Part shown: positions 45,517 through 57,216 of the stretch, piece by piece
Numbering within the stretch: the first letter of the stretch is position 1
Layout of the letters: each line of letters opens with the position of its first letter
Source: Rhizophagus irregularis
Lineage: Eukaryota > Glomeromycota > Glomeromycetes > Glomerales > Glomeraceae
Length of the DNA: 64,000 nucleotides
Direction: 5' to 3'
NCBI RefSeq assembly: GCF_026210795.1
Contig: NC_089439.1
Coordinates: forward strand, 434,001-498,000
Notes under the pieces: generated by a model
Told to the model about the DNA's origin: nothing
Databases searched by the model: none
What the model saw: only the letters and a program-made list of their open reading frames with translations
Made by a program: the position numbers and the translations under genes

Positions 45517-47722
45517 AATCATAAACTTCGTAGCCACGCTCAATTAAGGCAATGTATTACTAGACCTACACTAAAGATGACTTTAGTAAGGCTTTCTTTG
45601 TGAATTAAAGAAATTTCATACACTTTGCCAGCTGGTGAGAAAGCCTATGATCTCTAACCTTAAACCCCTTTTTTTTACAAGATTCCTAAACATTCTAGAC
45701 CATCTAAAAAAAGAGAAAATTAAACATTAGTAAAAACATTTCATTGAAATGCATAATTAGAAACAAAATCTTATTAAGTTTTTCATGCATTTAAAGAGTC
45801 AAAGAACCAACCATCTGAAAAAAGAAAGATGATGAATATTAGTGATCATTCGGTTGTTAAAAGAAAAAATTAAAGAAAAAATTGAACTTACGAAATTTGT
45901 GTTCAAAGATATTCCTGGAAGCCAAAGAGCAAGTTGTCTACAGTATAAAAGAAAAAAAAGTTAGTAATTGTTTGTTAACATTAAAGTAAAAAATATCTTA
46001 CCAAAACCAGCATCCAAAGAGCAAGCTGAAGATTTATCTAAATAATAACGAAAAATGAAGTCATTAAGTTAATGTTATGTTAAAATAAAAAGTTTAAAAA
46101 ATTTTGTTAGAATAATTTAAAAGTCACTTTTTCTTTCGTTAAATTAAAAAAAAAGAACTTTAAAAAAGAATTACCAGAAGTCCATGTATCAAAAAAATCT
46201 AGCATTAAAAATAAGTGAAAAACTTCTTTGTCTTCCCTTGTCAAAATTCTGCTTCAAAGATCCGAAGTACCATATCAGTCATCTAAAAGAATACATTAAC
46301 CTAAGGCTAAAAAATAAAAAAAAGAAAAGTTTCATTAATAAAATTCTTTTAAAGTAGGTTTCTTAAAGTCAATTCCGAACTCAAATAGCTTACTGGAGTC
46401 TGGAAATACAGAACCTATAAAGATTAAAAAAAGAAGTGTCAGACATTTCTTATAGATAAATGACGAAATCCTCTCAAAAGAAATAACTCACCATCCAAAA
46501 GTCTTCCACAGAGAAAGTTATTACCTACAAAAAATAAAAAAGGAAAATTTAATACATTCCTCATAGATAATGGCGAAACTCTTCCCCAAAAAATTTACTT
46601 ACCATCCAAAAGTTCCTCCAGAGAATATTACCTACCAAAAAAAGAAGGAAATAAAAAAGAAAATTCATTCCTAACACTTAATGATAAACTATTAAAACAA
46701 AATTAATAACTTACTGTTTATTTTAGTTTTCCGATTCTTGTTTTTTGTAAAGTATAATTTTTACTTTTGTTTTCTTCAGTAGCCTAATCAATGGTTTATA
46801 AACTAATTTCCAAAGTCCAGCTATCATAGGCTTGGAAAAATTTTTATGAAAAATAAAAAGAAAAAAAGAAAATTTATTAGTTAATAAAACAAAAAAAAAA
46901 TCTAATAATCGATAAAAATAAAAAAGAAATCAGAAATCACCTAAGAGAGCACTAACTTGTGGAAATGTTCAGTTCGTTCTCAATTGAACCTCAACTTCAA
47001 ACCATTGGGAACATTGTTCATTCCTTTAATTTTTTGTCAGTTGTTTATATCAATAGCTTGTTGATGTTACTGTTGTGAAAAAGAAATTAATGAACGAGAA
47101 AGAGGGAAAGGAATTATGGGAAAGAAGGACAAGAATGTAAACTTTTTTTTAAAGATTATCATTGAACTGCGCCTATCAGTTTCATTATATCACGTGATAC
47201 ACGTGACATTAATTTTATGTAGGATGCGATGGACGCGTTAAAGCCGTTAAACTATTTTAACTATTTTTAATCAATTTTTTTTTAATTTCTTTGCATTTTT
47301 TCTTTTATACTCTTCAAAATAATAAACAGACAAATTAGTTATTATTTCTTGCAAAACAACTTATTGTATTAAAAAATTCCAGCAAACTTTTTATATCTAT
47401 CCATTATTCTATTGACTCTATTGTTAAAAAAAATCTCAAAATATATTTATACCAATCTATTATTAAAAAAATTCCAAAAAAATTTTTATATCTATTCATT
47501 ATACTATACCAATCTAATATAAAAAAAAATCCTAGAAAAATTTATATTCTGGGTTTTTTAGTATAATTGACTTGAAATTATCAGAGTTCATAAGCTTTCT
47601 CACCAGCTGGCAAAGTGTATGAAATTTCTTTTAATTCATAAAGAAAGCCTTGCTAAAGTCATCTTTAGTGTAGGTCCAGTAATACATTGCCTTAATTGAG
47701 CGTGGCTACGAAGTTTATGATT
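45517..47722 (-). mobile_element. 2.2-kb element with ~140-bp terminal inverted repeats and a series of micro-exon-like units
   Basis: The left end AATCATAAACTTCGTAGCCA through GCCAGCTGGTGAGAAAGC (~45517-45656) recurs inverted at ~47583-47722 with few differences. Between the ends, the minus strand holds at least seven short segments bounded by textbook splice signals: GTAAGT/GTGAGT after, and poly-pyrimidine TTNTAG/TTTCAG before. Several segments share a CTTTTGGATG or GCTCTTTGG end (e.g. ~46609-46637, ~46503-46535, ~46003-46037, ~45905-45935). Exon-like pieces are ~29-60 bases; the introns between are alike, suggesting tandem amplification of an exon-intron unit. No transposase is recognised. 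A short frame (LWKLVYKPLIRLLKK, ~46760-46820) is the longest coding-like piece. Confidence 0.7.
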
Positions 47723-48036
47723 TATCTCTGCTATTTTTGTTATTTTGCAATGATATAAAACTTTGTTTAAGTAATAGCAAAATTTAAGTAGATGGCTTGT
47801 CGCAAATTAAATATCATATTTCAAGTAAATTTCAAGCTATAATATGTGTAATATACATTGATATTAAATTTAATTAAAATTTATTCAGAATTTATACATT
47901 ATAAATTAGCGAATTAATTTTAAAATCATAAAATTTACAATAAATTTTACTGTTTCAATCTATAAATTAAATTTGATGGAGATTTCCTAATCGTAATTGA
48001 GATCACCAAATTTATAAGCTATTTATGGGCATAAAC

Positions 48037-48696
48037 TTCATGCAAATCATCCCACTTCGACCAGTGAACGGAACAACCTCAGACTTTGTCTAAAAGTATG
48101 ATTAAGGCTGAGCATGAAAAAGCTGAAATTGGATATAAACAATTCGAGGATTCATTTGGAAGCAAATGTCCCATTAAGCGTTAGATTCTCTTTATATGCA
48201 CCAATGGATCTTGTACAAATGATTGTTTTGAATCTTTACCAGAAAACTGTTTCGTGGTAGATTGTGGAAATTTTAAGGCCTTCTATGGTTATATTTTTCA
48301 TCCCATGCTGAATTCTCTACAGGTATGAGTTGATAACTTTATGTTATAAGATATCTCACTTATTCTCACATTTACCATTACATAATTTTTACATTTTCAC
48401 CCCCTAAAATATTAGCTAATATATATAAAATTTATTATTTGCATAATTTATTTTTTATAATAATAAATATTCAGTTATTTTTTACTTGTTTCACAGCCAA
48501 CGATAAATTGGATGCAAATACTGCGAAGGAATATGAGTTAAGAACTATCAGAGGAATAGGAAAAGCAATTGCATTTGAAATAACACTTAAAAGAAAAGAA
48601 AGAGCATTTGAAGATGAAAATGATCTATATAATAGGGTTAAAAGAATTCCACCAGAAGCAAAAACAAAGATCGAAGTTGTAAAAAAATATTATTAG
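48037..48696 (+). pseudogene. C-terminal end of a CRN-type gene: nuclease tail plus helix-hairpin-helix
   Basis: Exon 48037-48322 reads TEQPQTLSKSMIKAEHEKA, YKQFEDSFGSKCPIKR, ILFICTNGSC and LPENCFVVDCGNFKAFYGY, the usual end of the CRN nuclease domain. It has a TGA near its start and a TAG after CPIKR. A GT-AG intron (48323-48474) joins in frame to exon 48475-48696, which encodes LDANTAKEYELRTIRGIGKA, a ComEA-like helix-hairpin-helix with the GIG turn, and DENDLYNRVKRIPPEAKTKI, ending at TAG. By content it is the missing 3' part of the CRN gene at 42929, separated from it by the 45517-47722 element, though it may come from another copy. The short hydrophobic start seen at 48439 is intron sequence, not a signal peptide. 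Confidence 0.75.
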
Positions 48697-50279
48697 GAAT
48701 TATAATATGAACGGAGCAAATTAGTAGCTAGCTTTTTAATTGTAGATTAGTAATTTCATGTAATATAATTTTAAAACTTTGCAGGATACTCTGATATAGA
48801 TGATGCTTTATTTTTTCAAAATAAGTTTCATACTTGCACTGTATAAATCAAATCATATAATTAATAAAGGAAAGGATCAGAGTTAATGTTTAAATTCTGA
48901 ATTCATCATTTCTTCAATTTCTTTGTTTTGTGCCAATGTACCAAGTTCAATTAATCGCTTTCTCTCTCTCTCTATATATATATATAATAGAGTACAATAT
49001 AACTAAACAAATATATGACATGCTTTCAAGGGAGAGAGTACGCGAAACCTAGGTCATATGATGCGAGGCCCTGCATCATACTATTTCTTTGCTCTCTAAT
49101 TTTTTTCTATTGCTAATATTGCTAATGTTGCTAACTACGCACCCATTCGTATTTACAAAATTTTCAACTATCTACATTATACCCTCCGCCGATTAAATAC
49201 ATGGCTATGATTATTACGATTTTCTCAGCAAATATCAAAATGTCAATATAATATAAGAATAGTAGTATGTCCGAAGTATTTCATGAACATCTATGAAACT
49301 GGAAGATTTGTAAGCATATATGTAAGAATATGTAAGAATTCGAAGTGGCTAGTGGGTATAATAATTTTATTTTCAGATTATTCTCATTTAGCAGTTTGAG
49401 TTCATGATTCAAGGTAAGTTAAATAATTCGCTTGATTTTGATTACTTGAAGGCGGATAAAAGGAATCACTAACTAGGGTCTCACCTTTTTATATGTTAAC
49501 TTGATCTCATCACGAAAATCTGATCAACAGATTCGCTCAAAAAGCTCAAAATAAGAACTTTGACGTTATAAATTCAACAAGGGGTCTTTTTATTGTTATT
49601 AATACACGTAAAACTTTGAATATATATGGAAAAGTTTGAGAATAAATTAAATACAATTTGCTCCCGCGATACTGACGTTACCGCACATTTATTTATCAAG
49701 CATATTAGATTACAACTTTCATATAGGACGTGATTTATTTTATCAAGTGGGACTTTAGGTCTCACTTTTTTTATTCACCATACATCTCTACATATACAGT
49801 ATATCCCACGCTTGATGCAATGTATAGCCTTTCAACTGAATTCTTTATTGATGTTGTAAATAAATTACATTATTCCGTTTGTAATGGCCCGTTAGCAAAA
49901 TTTGCAATAAAAATTGTTTATTAATACATGCAAAATAAATTCTATGCTAAATAAAGCTACTATACTAAATATATATTTTTTCACTGACTTCGAGTATGTG
50001 AAAAGTCGACTCCGCCCTATGATCAAAGATTTATTTCTCAGCCATTATCACATCATAGGTACAACCGTTCACGATCAAAAATTACGTGAGTATTCAGCAG
50101 GTCACACATCCACCTGAACACTTATCTTCATGTAATCTCATGTCAAGACACCATGAGGTATTTCCTCATCTACTAAAAATTTTTTATTTGATACACGCAA
50201 GGAATAAATACAAAAGTTCGGTCTACCCGTAATACATGAAGTTATCGTCTATCCACCTATCTATTCCTTCACGAGATTA
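48697..50279. other. Intergenic region with simple repeats
   Basis: A (CT)n(AT)n microsatellite lies at ~48960-48990 and a short TTGCTAA(T/C) run at ~49111-49135. ORFs of 63-67 codons at 49574-50117 have no recognisable motifs and overlap on both strands. No gene supported. Confidence 0.45.
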
Positions 50280-50850
50280 CTCAATGACTTTACCCTTTCA
50301 TTCTCCTCTACATTTTTCCGCTGATAAACAAATCCAAAATTTTGTTTTTTTAATTCAACTTTATTTTCAATTAAATATTTCTGTAAATAGTCAACTAGGT
50401 GAAGTTGATTAGCAGCAACTAATACTTTGTAAATTTCTAAAGTTTTTTGCTCATTAAAAAAAATTATGCCACCATAAATATATCTAGTATTATAAAAATT
50501 TTATTAAATATAAAATATTTAATATTTAATTATTAATAAAAGTTAGTACAAATTTGACTTTAAAATAATTTGAAAGATTTCTGGTGAGATATCTGATAAT
50601 TTAATATGAGCCAAAATACCATTGTTATTCTTTTTATTTGAAATTAACGTTAAAGTTCATCGTAAAAATGGAGAGCGGTAACACAGGATAATCATGTGCG
50701 CATGGAATATTTTTACATCTGGATCTCAATCGTTATATCATAATATTCATCATCATTTAAAATTTCAATATAATTATTACTCAATCTAGTGAAAAACTGT
50801 AATAATTTTTCTTTTTAATATATTTTGAAAGAAAAAGTAAAAAAGAGTCG
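50280..50850 (-). pseudogene. Dead BTB-domain gene (BTB plus start of BACK)
   Basis: Read leftward from ~50840: KLLQFFTRLSNNYIEILNDD, EYYDITIE, a stop, KIFHAHM, CYRSPFLRW, then GILAHIKLSDISPEIFQIIL. An intron-like gap (~50555-50490) follows, then YIYGGIIFFNEQKTLEIYKV, LVAANQLHLVDYLQKYLIEN and FVYQRKNVEEN, stopping near 50280. This is the standard BTB fold with the exon boundary at the same place as in the intact gene at 33046 (…FNIIL / R-F-IYCG). Stops and frame changes in exon 1 show it is dead; no TLDc part was found downstream. Confidence 0.85.
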
Positions 50851-51296
50851 TAAATCAATTTACGGTAAAGTATAAATAAAAATTGTTGGCTGAAGGCCAA
50901 TCTCTAAATAACTTTTTTTTTAGTGGTGCAACACTTGGTCCCACAAAATTTCCCACAAGGATATAATCCTTTGCCACCAGACCTAATGCATTTGGGTGAA
51001 TAATAATAAACTTTATTTTCGAGTTTGTTAGTTAGTACAAAAATAATAGAATGAAAAATTTTTCAAGTTAACAAGGGAATATTCTAATTAAAATTTGTAA
51101 TAGATTTTTGACCAAATTCAACTAGATTCGATTGCACATGTGATACTGTGACAATATATAAAAAAAATTTTTCCTTTTATATTATTACTTAAAATTTTAT
51201 AGTTTATTTATATAGAATTAAATTTTTTTTTAATAACGAACTAGCAGTAGCCGTTGCTTTATGGCAAGCCGTTCAAGTCAAAAGTCCGCCGCTATT

Positions 51297-51358
51297 GCAG
51301 CAGGTACCTGTTGCTTTCGCGGCAGGTACCTGCTAGATTTGCAGCAGGTACCTGACAG
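51297..51358. repeat. GCAGGTACCTGC palindrome array, left
   Basis: Three copies of the 12-bp perfect palindrome core (GGTACC centre) at ~20-22-bp spacing, with variants such as GCAGGTACCTGTTGC. Confidence 0.9.
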
Positions 51359-51597
51359 GTTACAAATATGGTATTTTATTTTTTCTGGGTCAAAAAGATT
51401 TTTTTGATTTCCATTTATAGTAATCTACCGAATTATTGGATCCAAGTTAGTTTATTTCTTTTTTCAGAAGTGATTTTCATCTCATAATTTGGCCCATTAC
51501 TTTAAATTTTGTTAAAATTAATGATATATAAGGAATCTATATTTGATTAATTATAAATAAATTTTTGAAAAGATCGTTTAATTGAAAAAGATTACTG

Positions 51598-54064
51598 TAT
51601 AGCGCTGCATATAGTACCCGGGGTACTATTCAAAAACACCAGCCTAGATTAAATAGTACCCGGGGGGGTATTATGTGAGGAGGAGGGTACTATAAAAAGG
51701 GGTACATTGTAAAGGGGTACTAATCATGTGATAATATTATTAACAGTTAAGTAATCAAAAGAACTCTAACAATTTTCAACCGCAAAATTTAAAATAAAAT
51801 AAAAAACTTCAGATGTAAAATGTAAAAATTTTGTAAATTCGGAAATTATTGTAATGATGATCGTAATTCAGATCAGAATAAATCATGAAATTCAATCACA
51901 TTTTTCGTGTTTTTATTCTGCAACTTTTATTTCATATAAAATGGGTCCCCGCGCAAACAAAAGAATTAACCGCTCAACAATGACAGAAAAAAAGCGAAGA
52001 CAATGGAACGCGCGTGAAAAAATTGCAATTATTATGTATCATGAGAACGGCCATAGTAAAAGAAAGACAGCAGACAAGTTCAACATTCAAGCAAAGCAAC
52101 TTCGTGACTGGATATCTAAAAAACCACAGTTATTAAAGGTACAGCTGGGTGTAAAATGTTTAAATATAGGAGTAAAACCAAAATATCCAGCTTTAGAAAC
52201 TGCTCTAGTTACCTGGGTTAAAGAAAAAAGAAAAAATCAAAATGCTGTCACACGAAGTATGATTCAAATAAAAGCCCAGACCCTTGCACAACAACGTCAA
52301 TGGCAAGTTATGTGTTCTGGTATCAGGTCTTTTAGGTTTAGTAATAAGTGGTTAGATGGTTTCATGAGCCGAAATAAATTGAGTAATCGTCGTCGCACTA
52401 CAATTGCACAACGTTTACCTGAAGATTTAATCGAAAAACAGCAATCATTTTTGGCATTCGTCACGTACCGCCGCATACAACATGATTATCCCTTAGCATA
52501 TATAGGAAACATGGATGAAACGCCAGTATCATTTGATCTGCCCACCAATACAACTGTTGATGAACTGGGTGCACGATCAGTTAGCATCCGCACTACAGGT
52601 CATGAAAGAACAAATTTTACAGTTGTATTAACCTGTATGGCAGATGGAACAAAACTTCCCCCACTCATAATTTTCAAACTCAAAAATATTCCACGAGGAA
52701 ATTTTCCCCCAGGAGTTATTATTCGAACAAACCAAAAAGGATGGATGAATGAGAATGAGATGCTCTTTTGGATTGAAAATGTATGGGTTAAACGTGAAAG
52801 GCTTTCCAATCCACAATCATTATTAGTTTTAGATTCATTTTCTGCTCACATCGTGGATTCTGTTAAAAGGCGTTTCATCGAAAAAAAAACTGATATTGCA
52901 GTTATTCCTGGAGGGTTGACATCTCGCCTACAACCTTTGGATGTTTCAGTGAATAAATCATTTAAATCAAAGGTAATAATTATTAATTTTCTCTCCATTT
53001 TCTAGGGCGACTCTATTTTTTTTAAAAAACATTTTATTTTTATTTTCACCTTATAGATGCGAAGAAGATACAATGAGTGGATGGCGGAAACTATAAAAGA
53101 TTTAACACCAACTGGCATCATCAAAAGACCCACTTATGAAACTGTAGCACATTGGGTCAAAGATTCGTGGGAAGCTGTTGATGTTAATTTGATTCAGCGA
53201 TCCTTTAAATGCTGTGGCATTTCTAACAATCGTGATGGAACTGAAGATGGCTGGATTTTTAATTATGATCGTCTTGAACAACAAGCAAGCAAACCTAATG
53301 ATGAAGTAGCACCACAATCAGATAAAGAGGACGAAAATACAAGTGATGAGGGATACGAAACTGATACAAGTGAAGAGGAACATGGAACCGACGGAAGTGA
53401 TGAAGAATTTGGAAATAATGAAAGTGATGAGGAATCTGAAAATGATGAAAGTGATGAGGAACATGGAAATGAAGAGGATAAATCTGATGAGAGTGAATAT
53501 GAGGAGGTGGAGGATGATGGCTATTCAGGTTATTATGATGAACAAGGAACAAATTACGTTAATGTATGGGATGAGTAAAATGGGTGGCTTTGATTGTGTA
53601 ACCATTGCTAATTGATGGTTTGTTAATAAAATTTCATTTTACGGCAATTGTTTTTTTATTACAATTAATTATATGAAAGTGTACATATACTGTATACATT
53701 GAACTATACAGTATATTTATAAATCAAGGTTAAAACACATGGAATAAAAATTTGCTTGTAAACATTTTTTATTAGTCCGAAGTGTAACGAAGGACTATAT
53801 ACTATTCGTATCGGTTTCACAAATGTTTGTTATACATCTGGCACGTGATGATGTGCGATCGGTTTCCTTTTCCTAGTTAGTATGAAGAATTTTTATTAGT
53901 AATTATATACCGGTATTTGATTAGTACCGGGTACTATTCAAAATCGGATTTTGATTAGTACCGGGGTACTATTCAGAAATACCCGAATGTAAACTTGAAT
54001 AATACATGGGTACTATTTAGGGGGGGTACTATTTGAGGGGAGTACTGTATGCAGCGCTATACGG
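51598..54064 (+). mobile_element. POGK-like (pogo superfamily) DNA transposon, apparently complete
   Basis: The terminal inverted repeat TATAGCGCTGCATA (51598-51611) is matched by TATGCAGCGCTATA (54048-54061), followed by ~10-bp variants of AGTACCC. Subterminal GGGTACTATT-type repeats are abundant (51611-51720 and 53925-54045). TACTG occurs on both sides (51593-51597 and 54065-54069); joining the flanks there recreates the uninterrupted sequence seen in the inverted copy X (…GATTACTGCAGAATAC…). The right end has three extra bases (CGG) beyond the repeat. The element encodes one intact transposase. Confidence 0.9.
51941..53578 (+). CDS. POGK-like pogo transposase, 2 exons, 517 aa
   Basis: Exons are 51941-52972 and 53057-53578 (GT-AG, phase 0). 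Residues ~18-60 form a helix-turn-helix (REKIAIIMYHENGHSKRKTA, KQLRDWI). Residues ~80-165 are the CENP-B-type DNA-binding domain (PALETALVTWVKEKR, FSNKWLDGFMSRNKL). The DDE-type triad is D192 (NMDETP), D298 (VLDSFSAH) and D334 (LQPLDVSVNKSFK). Exon 2 has KCCGISNNRDGTEDGWIFNY, typical of POGK/jerky-type C-termini, then a ~90-residue acidic tail of Glu/Asp/Ser repeats. Frame upstream stays open to 51854, but the Met at 51941 gives the family-like start (MGPRANKRINRS). No stops or frameshifts, so the element may be autonomous. ORFs on the opposite strand of the acidic tail are artefacts. Confidence 0.92.
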
Positions 54065-55002
54065 TACTGCAGAATACATTTTACAATAAGCTTAAAAATC
54101 AAACTATAAAATTTATATTATTTATTTTTTATATACTATTATTTTTATTGAAGTTTTGCTTTATATATCATTATTAGTTGAATTTATAAGAGTTATGACA
54201 ATGGGATTGACATAAAATGAGTCTTTGTCATATTCACACATCTGCTCATAATTGTTTTAGATTTTCTGCCCAAATTCAAAATAAAAATAAATAGTTTATT
54301 TATGATTTTTAGCAAATCAACAGACATTTCTATAAAAAAAATATACATATAATGAGCTATCAATAAAGTTAAATTTACTGAAGTTGCTTTTTTTAAAAAA
54401 AAAATATTCCCTATATGTAAATTTTTGTTCATTAGTTCTTTTAATGGTTTTGCAAAGATTTCATAATTTAAAATTTTTTTTCTAAATGATCAGAGATTTC
54501 CAGCCATAATCCACATATAAGAAAGGGTTTTGTGATATTGGTTTAAAATTAAAAGAATAATATTAATGATAGTGGCATCAATAAATTTAAACCAATATAG
54601 TTAAATTGGGTATATAAATAATAATATTCTGGTAGTGTATTTTGTTATACTAATCATTTAATCAAATTGTAAATTTTAAAATTATTTAAATTGATTTTTA
54701 TATTGCTCATTTGAATTTAAAAATTTTATAATAATTTATTATTAATTCTTTCATTTATAATTTTTTTTATACTTAAAAGTTGAGTTTCAAGTTATTTTTT
54801 ACATTAAACCTTATTTTAAAAAATACTTTAAATTTACAATATAAATTAAAACTATTAAAGATTTTAGTATTGATTATACGATTAATTCTAGCCAAATTTA
54901 TAGTAATGGGCAGAATTATGAGATGAAAATCACTTCTGAAAAAAGAAATAAACCAACTTGGATCCAATAATTCGGTAGATTACTATAAATGGAAATCAGC
55001 AG

Positions 55003-55232
55003 GTACCTGCCGTAAATCTATGGCAAGCTGTTCAAGTCAAAAGTCCGCTGCTATTGCGGCAGGTACCTGCTAGATTTGCGGCAGGTACCTGCTGAATTTG
55101 CAGCAGGTACCTGCTAGAATTGCAGCAGATACCTGCTAGAATTGCGGCGGGTACCTGCTAGATTTGCAGCAAGTACCTGCTAGAATTGCGGCAGGTACCT
55201 GCTGAATTTGCAGCAGGTACCTGACAGGTTAC
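55003..55232. repeat. GCAGGTACCTGC palindrome array, centre
   Basis: About nine to ten units of ~21 bp (GCAGGTACCTGCTAGAATTG / GCTGAATTT variants), with a few point changes such as CAGATACCTGC. It contains an internal copy of the element end (TATGGCAAGCTGTTCAAGTC) at 55019, marking where copy X begins. Confidence 0.92.
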
Positions 55233-56821
55233 AAATATGGTATTTTATTTTTTCTGGGTCAAAAAAATCTTTTTGATTTCCATTTATAGTAATCTACCGA
55301 ATTATTGGATCCAAGTTAGTTTATTTCTTTTTTCAGAAGTGATTTTCATCTCATAATTCTGCCCATTACTATAAATTTGGCTAGAATTAATCGTATAATC
55401 AATACTAAAATCTTTAATAGTTTTAATTTATATTGTAAATTCAAAGTATTTTTTAAAATAAGGTTTAATGTAAAAAATAACTTGAAACTCAACTTTTAAG
55501 TATAAAAAAAATTATAAATGAAAGAATTAATAATAAATTATTATAAAATTTTTAAATTCAAATGAGCAATATAAAAATCAATTTAAATAATTTTAAAATT
55601 TACAATTTGATTAAATGATTAGTATAACAAAATACACTACCAGAATATTATTATTTATATACCCAATTTAACTATATTGGTTTAAATTTATTGATGCCAC
55701 TATCATTAATATTATTCTTTTAATTTTAAACCAATATCACAAAACCCTTTCTTATATGTGGATTATGGCTGGAAATCTCTGATCATTTAGAAAAAAAATT
55801 TTAAATTATGAAATCTTTGCAAAACCATTAAAAGAACTAATGAACAAAAATTTACATATAGGGAATATTTTTTTTTTAAAAAAAAGCAACTTCAGTAAAT
55901 TTAACTTTATTGATAGCTCATTATATGTATATTTTTTTTATAGAAATGTCTGTTGATTTGCTAAAAATCATAAATAAACTATTTATTTTTATTTTGAATT
56001 TGGGCAGAAAATCTAAAACAATTATGAGCAGATGTGTGAATATGACAAAGACTCATTTTATGTCAATCCCATTGTCATAACTCTTATAAATTCAACTAAT
56101 AATGATATATAAAGCAAAACTTCAATAAAAATAATAGTATATAAAAAATAAATAATATAAATTTTATAGTTTGATTTTTAAGCTTATTGTAAAATGTATT
56201 CTGCAGTAATCTTTTTCAATTAAACGATCTTTTCAAAAATTTATTTATAATTAATCAAATATAGATTCCTTATATATCATTAATTTTAGCAAAATTTAAA
56301 GTAATGGGCCGAATTATGAGATGAAGATCACTTCTGAAAAAAGAAATAAACTAACTTAGATCCAATAATTCGGTAGATTACTATAAATGGAAATCAAAAA
56401 AATCTTTTTGACCCAGAAAAAATAAAATACCATATTTGTAACCTGTCAGGTACCTGCTGCAAGTTCAGCAGGTACCTGCCGCTAATTCAGCAGGTACCTG
56501 CCGCAAATCTAGCAGGTACCTGCCGCAATTCTAGCAGGTATCTGCCGTGAATCCAGCAGATACCTGCTGCAAATTCAGCAGGTACCTGCTGCAAATTCAG
56601 CAGGTACCTGCTGCAAATCTAGCAGGTACCTGCCGCGAAAGCAACAGGTACCTGCTGCAATAGCGGCGGACTTTTGACTTGAATGGCTTGCCATATAAAT
56701 CTAGCAGGTATCTGCTGCAATTCTAGCAGGTACCTGCTGCAAATTCAGCAGGTACCTGCCGCAAATCTAGCAGGTACCTGCTGCAATAGCAGCGGACTTT
56801 TGACTTGAACGGCTTGCCATA
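55019..56821. mobile_element. Foldback element copy X (inverted relative to copy Y)
   Basis: Starts at TATGGCAAGCTGTTCAAGTC, passes through the central array, then ACAGGTTACAAATATGGTAT. From ~55235 on it is the reverse complement of copy Y: for example 55860-56200 mirrors 54080-54420, and 56210-56440 mirrors 51360-51595. It ends in a second palindrome array and an inverted end GGACTTTTGACTTGAATGGC at ~56669-56694, with a further array and a repeat of that end to 56821. It is uninterrupted and therefore shows the empty site for the POGK-like insertion in Y. No ORF. Confidence 0.82.
56446..56793. repeat. GCAGGTACCTGC palindrome array, right
   Basis: About fourteen ~20-21-bp units (CAGCAGGTACCTGCTGCAAATT / TAGCAGGTACCTGCCGCAAATC variants), interrupted at ~56655-56698 by an inverted copy of the element end. 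Confidence 0.92.
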
Positions 56822-57216
56822 TTGCTTTACATCGGGTTTGCGAGTATGTATAAATTGGTTGATCGTCATTTTTGATCACATGTTTAGATCTTTGCTAAAA
56901 AAGTGACTAAATTAATTTTGATGTAAAAAAAGGTTAAAGTTCATTATTTATGATTTTAATAATGTATACTTAATGTATATCTGGAATATTTAATAAATAC
57001 ATTTTCTAATTGTTTATTTTGTTTTCATTTTTTTATACAATTTGATAACTGTCACAAATCGGAATCCTGATATCATTGCATCATTACAGATTATGTAATT
57101 TATTTCTTTAATATTTTGATTAACTTTATTATTAAACAAATTTGCATCCATTTTTAATCTTTTATTTAAATAAAAAATAAATTTACTTGAACAATAAACA
57201 ATTTTTATATTTAAAT
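56822..57216. other. Spacer between foldback element and kinase gene
   Basis: AT-rich, no credible ORF. It holds the 3' end region of the kinase gene, which is transcribed leftward. Confidence 0.4.

Larger units (their letters stand above)
51260..55018. mobile_element. Foldback element copy Y (forward), split by a POGK-like transposon
   Basis: Begins TATGGCAAGCCGTTCAAGTC, then a GCAGGTACCTGC array, then ACAGGTTACAAATATGGTAT and ~1.2 kb of AT-rich sequence. The sequence is interrupted at 51597, resumes at 54065, and ends near GCAGGTACCTGCCG at ~54998-55012. The same sequence, inverted, forms copy X. TTGCTT directly precedes the left end (51254-51259) and follows the far right end of the composite (56822-56827), consistent with a target duplication of the whole pair. 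No transposase belongs to it. Confidence 0.82.

Noticed and set aside
48439-48474. Hydrophobic start of the helix-hairpin-helix ORF as a signal peptide
   Set aside because: The bases lie within a GT-AG intron that joins two coding segments in frame.
53295-53552. His/Pro-rich ORF antisense to the POGK-like acidic tail
   Set aside because: It mirrors GAT/GAA repeats of the transposase's Asp/Glu tail; not a gene.
55003-56793. Palindrome arrays as a possible CRISPR locus
   Set aside because: Units are contiguous ~21-bp repeats with short variable A/T-rich joins, no unique spacers and no cas genes; the genome is eukaryotic.
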